Source: Brevibacillus brevis
Lineage (GTDB): Bacteria; Bacillota; Bacilli; Brevibacillales; Brevibacillaceae
DNA length: 64,000 nt
Direction: 5' to 3'
Assembly (NCBI RefSeq): GCF_900637055.1
Contig: NZ_LR134338.1
Span: 1,156,501-1,220,500 of the forward strand
Part shown: one piece after another, positions 60,418 to 64,000 of the stretch
How positions within the stretch are numbered: position 1 is the first letter of the stretch
Layout: every line of letters begins with the position of its first letter
Notes under the pieces: generated by a model
Seen by the model: the letters and a program-made list of their open reading frames with translations, nothing else
What the model was told of the DNA's origin: nothing
Database searches by the model: none
Position numbers and translations under genes: made by a program

Positions 60418-61530
60418 ATGAGAGATGAAAGACTGGGAAAAATAGCAGACAACTTAATTTCGTACAGCCTGGATGTGCAAGCCAGGCAGCATATTATGAT
60501 CATGGTCGTGGATGAAGGAGAAGCGCTGGCAATGGAATTGGTGAAGCGGCTGTATGCGAAGGGAGCGTATCCCCACCTGCGCTTTGTACGGCCTAAAGTC
60601 CAGCGGGAATGGTTGAAAGGGCTAACCAAAGAGCAGCTTGCCCAGACGGTTCAGTGGGAAAAGGACATGTGGTTTGGCATGCAAGGCTATATCGGAGTTC
60701 ATGGCGAGACCAATGACAGTGAGATGAAGGATGTTCCGCAGGAGAAGTACCGTCTGTACGCAGAAGCGTATGATTCTATTTTCCATCATGTTGATAATCA
60801 GATTACGGGACTGCGCATTAATTACCCGACCTCGGCCCTTGCCCAAAAGGCCAACATGACGACAGAAGCGTTTGAGGATTTTTATTTCAACGTGTGTTCA
60901 CTCGATTATCGAAAAATGGCCGAAGCGTGCCAGCCATTGTACGACCTCATGGACAAAACGGACAAGGTGCGCATCGTCGGGCCAGGGACAGACTTGACGT
61001 TTTCGATCAAAGGGATTGGGACGCGGACAGCGGTAGGCAAACGAAACATTCCCGATGGCGAAGTGTATACCTCTCCGGTCCGCGATTCGATTCACGGGAC
61101 GATCAGCTACAATACGCCCAGCAACTTCAAAGGAACAACGTTTGAAAACGTCCGGTTTACTTTTCGGGAAGGAAAGATTGTCGAGGCGTACGCTAACCAT
61201 ACAGACAAGCTCATAGAAATATTGGACACGGACGAGGGTGCACGCTACATCGGTGAATTCGCCATTGCGTTTAACCCGTACATTTTGCACCCGATGGGGG
61301 ATACTTTGTTTGATGAAAAAATCGCCGGCAGCTTTCATCTCACACCGGGTCGTGCCTATGATCAGGCGGATAACGGCAACCGCAGCGCGATTCACTGGGA
61401 CCTGATCTGCATTCAGCGCCCGGAATACGGTGGCGGCGAAATCTGGTTTGACGATATACTCATTCGAAAAGACGGAAGGTTTGTGCATGAGGCGCTAATG
61501 GGACTGAATCCGGAGCAATTGATCCTGTAG
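60418..61530 (+). CDS. M29-family metallo-aminopeptidase
   Basis: A 370-residue peptidase of the thermophilic aminopeptidase family (M29; AmpS, AmpT, aminopeptidase II). Expected dinuclear metal ligands are the Glu in IPDGEVYTSPV, Glu in GEFAIAFNP, His in AGSFHLTPGRAY, and His/Asp in AIHWDLI. It removes N-terminal residues from peptides in the cytoplasm. The ATG at 60418 has GGAAAGGACG upstream. The D element ends 89 bp before it; no clear promoter was seen between them. Confidence 0.92.
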   Translation: MRDERLGKIADNLISYSLDVQARQHIMIMVVDEGEALAMELVKRLYAKGAYPHLRFVRPKVQREWLKGLTKEQLAQTVQWEKDMWFGMQGYIGVHGETNDSEMKDVPQEKYRLYAEAYDSIFHHVDNQITGLRINYPTSALAQKANMTTEAFEDFYFNVCSLDYRKMAEACQPLYDLMDKTDKVRIVGPGTDLTFSIKGIGTRTAVGKRNIPDGEVYTSPVRDSIHGTISYNTPSNFKGTTFENVRFTFREGKIVEAYANHTDKLIEILDTDEGARYIGEFAIAFNPYILHPMGDTLFDEKIAGSFHLTPGRAYDQADNGNRSAIHWDLICIQRPEYGGGEIWFDDILIRKDGRFVHEALMGLNPEQLIL

Positions 61531-61560
61531 GGGAGGGCGATGATGCCCTCCTCCTTTATT
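61531..61560. terminator. terminator between convergent genes
   Basis: GGAGGGC and GCCCTCC form a perfect 7-bp stem with GATGAT loop, followed by TCCTTTATT; A-rich sequence is weaker on the other side. Confidence 0.65.
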
Positions 61561-61984
61561 TGAGTTTGAAAACCACTACGCCTGCGATCATGATGCCGAT
61601 TCCGATGATTTTGTTCAAGGTAATCGGAACCTTTTGCACGCCGAACAGGCCGAGAGAATCAATGAGGAGGGCGACAAGCAATTGTGAGATGAGCAGAATC
61701 GATACGGCGTAGGCAGGGCCGATAGCCGTAATGCCTTTCATGACACTAAAAACGATGAAGGCCCCGAAAACGCCTCCAAGCAGATACAACTTGTTGACTT
61801 CCCCGATGCTTTTCCAATCGCCATCACGAACGTAGAGAAAGATCGCGAACGATACAAGAAAGCCCACGGCGTGAACAATCGCATTGGTTTGCCACAGTCC
61901 GAGCTTTGTACTGGCTTGCGCATTGAACACGCCTTGCAGACAAATAAAAACGCCAGCGAGTAACGAAAAGAGAATGCCTTGCAC
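61556..61984 (-). CDS. DUF606/YdcZ-type DMT transporter
   Basis: A 142-residue protein with five predicted membrane segments of the DMT superfamily, small YdcZ/DUF606 branch (GVFICLQGVFNAQAS; GGVFGAFIVFSVMKG; QLLVALLIDSLGLFG). These half-length carriers usually act in pairs; no second copy is adjacent, so it may be a homodimer. GTG 61984 is chosen because AGGAGG lies 7 nt upstream; the longer frame starts before that site. It lies 23 bp behind the YeiL-like regulator and is co-transcribed with it. Substrate is unknown. Confidence 0.85.
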   Translation of the reverse strand: MQGILFSLLAGVFICLQGVFNAQASTKLGLWQTNAIVHAVGFLVSFAIFLYVRDGDWKSIGEVNKLYLLGGVFGAFIVFSVMKGITAIGPAYAVSILLISQLLVALLIDSLGLFGVQKVPITLNKIIGIGIMIAGVVVFKLK

Positions 61985-62007
61985 AATATGACCTCCTATA
62001 TGGTTGA

Positions 62008-62706
62008 TCACTCATAAATGTTTCCGCTCGCAAGCGCACGGATTTTTTCTCGATCCTTGATAATCAGTGCGCTTTTTTTGCGTTCGATCACGGATGCTGC
62101 ACAAAGGTTGCGGATCACCCGGTTCAAATGTCGGTAGCTGGTGCCCAACAGCTCGGCTACCTCTGTCAGCTTCGCCGTCTTTAGCTCCTCGGAAGCAGTC
62201 GACCCTGTGTCGCTGGACAGCGTGGAGAGCAAATAGCTGGCAAAGCGATTTTCAACGGGATACAACAGATTCAGGCTGGTGGAGTTCGATGATGTATGCA
62301 GCTTGTGACTGATTTTATGGAGAATGAATTGCAAAAAAGGCGGGTGGTTCTGGTAGTTTTCCTGCAAAACTTTGAAGGGAAGACTGACCACGAGACTGCG
62401 ATGGACAAACTCAACCGTATTGCGGACCTCGCATTGTGTGACATATTCGACGTCTCCGATAATCGCGAGTGGATTGTTAAAGCGCAGCAACAAAGATTTT
62501 CCGTTAGGAAGCGTCGTGAAAATTTTGATTTTTCCCTTCAGAATGAAGTACATGTGGTGAAGCTGGTCGCCCTTCGAACAGAGGATGTCACCCTTCTCAG
62601 CCTGATACAGGCGCATTTCATGGAGGGTAACGGCATCAAAAATATCGGGCAAAGGACTAGTTTGCACCAGCGTATGCAAAAGGGTGCGGTCGTGAAGTTC
62701 TTTCAT
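62008..62706 (-). CDS. CRP/FNR-family regulator, YeiL-like
   Basis: A 232-residue regulator. An N-terminal cyclic-nucleotide-binding fold (about 20-130; KGDILCSKGDQLHHMYFILKGKIK, core LCSKGDQLHHMYFILKGKIK) is followed by the dimer helix and a C-terminal winged helix (TEVAELLGTSYRHLNRVIRNL). The SYRHLNRV recognition helix matches E. coli YeiL, a stationary-phase regulator of this family. Cysteines are few and not in an FNR cluster pattern, so an iron-sulfur sensor is not evident. It leads a two-gene unit with the DUF606 transporter. A 24-bp palindrome lies 68 bp upstream. Confidence 0.87.
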   Translation of the reverse strand: MKELHDRTLLHTLVQTSPLPDIFDAVTLHEMRLYQAEKGDILCSKGDQLHHMYFILKGKIKIFTTLPNGKSLLLRFNNPLAIIGDVEYVTQCEVRNTVEFVHRSLVVSLPFKVLQENYQNHPPFLQFILHKISHKLHTSSNSTSLNLLYPVENRFASYLLSTLSSDTGSTASEELKTAKLTEVAELLGTSYRHLNRVIRNLCAASVIERKKSALIIKDREKIRALASGNIYE

Positions 62707-62773
62707 GTATCAAGCCTCCTGCTCGTTTGCTTGCAGGCTATACCCTCTTTAGTAAAAGGCATTTGCGCACGAA

Positions 62774-62797
62774 AAAAAAGGACATATGTCCTTTTTT
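62774..62797. promoter_or_regulatory. 24-bp perfect palindrome between YeiL-like regulator and dehydrogenase
   Basis: A6-GGACATATGTCC-T6 is perfectly symmetric. It lies 68 bp from the regulator start and about 100 bp from the dehydrogenase start. It could be an operator; the absence of a loop makes an efficient terminator less likely, though the T runs allow it. Confidence 0.55.
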
Positions 62798-62898
62798 CCA
62801 TTTAAACACATAAAGACGCGTAGCAGGAATATTCGGATAGATTCGAGAAGTACAATTGTCGAGATAACAGGAAAGAGAGAAACGAAGGAGTGGTTCAC

Positions 62899-63783
62899 AT
62901 GGCTTTGCCTGTAAGTGATAGAATCATTGGATTTGTAGGAACGGGTGTCATGGGGAAAAGCATGGCAAACCATTTTCTGCAAGCAGGATATACAGTGCTG
63001 GTGTACACGCGTACAAAGGAAAAAGCGGCAGATTTGCTGGCAGCCGGTGCGATTTGGAAGGAACATGTCAGTGAGCTGGCAAAAGAGGCAAACGTCATCA
63101 TCACAATGGTCGGCTATCCATCTGATGTCGAGGAAGTGTATCTTGGCGCGGACGGAATTGTGGCAAATGCGAAGCCGGGCACTTATTTGATCGATATGAC
63201 GACATCGAAGCCGTCGCTGGCGAAACATATTTATGAGGAAGCCAAAAAGCACGAGCTGCATTCCCTGGATGCGCCTGTCTCCGGTGGAGATGTGGGGGCA
63301 CGGGAAGCGCGCCTGACCATCATGGTTGGCGGCGATCAGGAAGTATTTGAGGCGATGGAGTCTGTGTTTAGGATCATGGGGACAAACGTTGTGTTGCAGG
63401 GTGGACCAGGTGCAGGCCAGCATACCAAAATGTGCAACCAAATTTGTATTGCCACAAACATGATCGGTGTGTGTGAAGCGATCGCGTATGCGAAAAAAGC
63501 AGGTCTGGACCCGGAGAAAGTGCTGACGAGCATTGGAGCGGGTGCCGCAGGCAGCTGGTCGCTGTCGAATCTGGCGCCGCGCATGATCGCAGGCAACTTT
63601 GCACCTGGCTTTTACGTCAAACATTTTATCAAGGACATGGGAATCGCATTGGAAGCAGCGGAGGAAATGGGGCTGATGACACCAGGACTCGCACTCTCCA
63701 AATCGCTCTATGAAGAACTGGCAGCGAACGGTGAGGCTGATAGCGGCACACAAGCCTTGATCAAATGGTTTGAAGGCAAATAA
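62899..63783 (+). CDS. 3-hydroxyisobutyrate/beta-hydroxyacid dehydrogenase family protein
   Basis: A 294-residue enzyme with the NAD-binding motif GFVGTGVMGKSMANHFL, the substrate loop DAPVSGGDVGAREARLTIM (catalytic region) and the catalytic lysine in GAGQHTKMCNQI. The group includes 3-hydroxyisobutyrate dehydrogenase and tartronate-semialdehyde (2-hydroxy-3-oxopropionate) reductase; the exact substrate is unresolved. ATG 62899 follows GAAGGAG at 8 nt; a GTG three codons earlier lies within the site's spacing. It is divergent from the YeiL-like regulator and may be under its control. A strong terminator follows. Confidence 0.9.
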   Translation: MALPVSDRIIGFVGTGVMGKSMANHFLQAGYTVLVYTRTKEKAADLLAAGAIWKEHVSELAKEANVIITMVGYPSDVEEVYLGADGIVANAKPGTYLIDMTTSKPSLAKHIYEEAKKHELHSLDAPVSGGDVGAREARLTIMVGGDQEVFEAMESVFRIMGTNVVLQGGPGAGQHTKMCNQICIATNMIGVCEAIAYAKKAGLDPEKVLTSIGAGAAGSWSLSNLAPRMIAGNFAPGFYVKHFIKDMGIALEAAEEMGLMTPGLALSKSLYEELAANGEADSGTQALIKWFEGK

Positions 63784-63789
63784 AAACAA

Positions 63790-63820
63790 AAAGGAGCCCT
63801 TCTCACGAGGGGCTCCTTTC
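63790..63820. terminator. bidirectional terminator
   Basis: AAAGGAGCCC and GGGCTCCTTT form a perfect 10-bp stem around 11 nt, between convergent genes. Confidence 0.9.
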
Positions 63821-63834
63821 TCTATGTCTATCTG

Positions 63835-64000
63835 TCACGTGTTGACTTGTACATCTTTTGGAACGGATCTATTTTTGGCAGGGGGTTGCTCCATTTTCTT
63901 CACTTCAAAGATGTCTAGCAAAAAAACAAAGGACGGAATCCCGACAATCAGCCCCCATACGCCAAAGAAATGCTCGGAAAAGATCAGGACGACAAACGTA
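63835..64000 (-). CDS. AI-2E family transporter, C-terminal end (partial)
   Basis: The leftward frame ending at 63837-63835 (TGA) encodes the last 54 residues of a membrane protein running out of the window. The segment EHFFGVWGLIVGIPSFVFLL, followed by DIFEVK, is the typical last helix of AI-2E/PerM (YtvI, YueF-like) proteins. A charged tail of about 25 residues follows. The beginning of the gene is outside the window. Confidence 0.75.
   Translation of the reverse strand, partial: TFVVLIFSEHFFGVWGLIVGIPSFVFLLDIFEVKKMEQPPAKNRSVPKDVQVNT

Noticed and set aside
60163..60428. Short frames inside the D elements (also 32132-32389) that translate to related basic peptides
   Set aside because: Both overlap a structured repeat, the shared peptide segment ends exactly where the DNA similarity ends, and no ribosome site is associated. 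The similarity is explained by DNA repetition.

Overview
The window reads as chromosome of a spore-forming, low-to-moderate GC Gram-positive bacterium, most likely Brevibacillus or a close relative (genus is inference). Signs are strong AGGAGG-type ribosome binding sites with frequent GTG/TTG starts, a YhcN/YlaJ spore lipoprotein, a TagO-like lipid-linker transferase, YezD and DUF2325 small proteins, a YesM/YesN two-component pair, sigma-54 (SigL) promoters, and a sugar ABC importer that lacks its own ATPase. No rRNA, tRNA, CRISPR array or intact transposase gene was noticed.

Layout. 0-3.5 kb: a NiaP-like MFS transporter, then a WYL regulator divergent from an SDR across a nested palindromic operator. 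3.5-8.7 kb: a two-gene 2-hydroxyacyl-CoA dehydratase/activase system. 8.8-9.4 kb: spore lipoprotein. 9.5-16 kb: a four-gene operon (iron alcohol dehydrogenase, soluble GAF histidine kinase, NtrC-type activator, BenE transporter) divergent from a zinc alcohol dehydrogenase. The intergenic region carries three 14-bp dyads spaced exactly 20 bp apart and a near-perfect -24/-12 promoter. 16.1-18.8 kb: a visibly AT-rich islet between two copies of a 24-bp direct repeat. It holds a toxin-tail remnant, a candidate immunity gene, an XRE-TPR (RNPP-like) regulator and, directly behind it, a 40-codon secreted peptide gene. 18.9-22.3 kb: an unknown small gene and a complete TctBAC tricarboxylate-type transporter.

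22.4-34.3 kb is mixed accessory content: GNAT, DUF418 membrane protein, HSD10-like SDR, MalT-like LuxR regulator, CapA protein, AraC regulator with SDR, VOC protein, DoxX/TetR/phosphotransferase. The DoxX/TetR pair shares one operator that contributes the -35 box of both divergent promoters. 34.4-40.5 kb is a five-gene peptide ABC importer interrupted by a 200-bp palindromic repeat. 40.7-45.5 kb has YezD, DUF2325, a second peptide-binding lipoprotein behind a candidate sigma-54 promoter, and two serine hydrolases. 45.6-49.4 kb has an exonuclease, two GNATs, a TagO-like protein and a small membrane protein.

49.7-59.3 kb is a coherent, unassigned operon: YesM-like kinase, YesN-like regulator, sugar-binding lipoprotein, unknown TIM-barrel protein, two permeases, FAD oxidoreductase and exported DUF4127 protein. 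It is the best candidate here for an undescribed carbohydrate uptake and processing system. The end has MgtC, an M29 aminopeptidase, a DUF606 transporter with a YeiL-like CRP regulator, a beta-hydroxyacid dehydrogenase and the tail of an AI-2E family protein.

Two intergenic repeat families recur: a nested inverted repeat of about 200 bp (31.9, 38.3 and 59.9 kb) and a structured 142-bp element (32.1 and 60.2 kb) whose 3' end reappears at both borders of the 16-18.8 kb islet.
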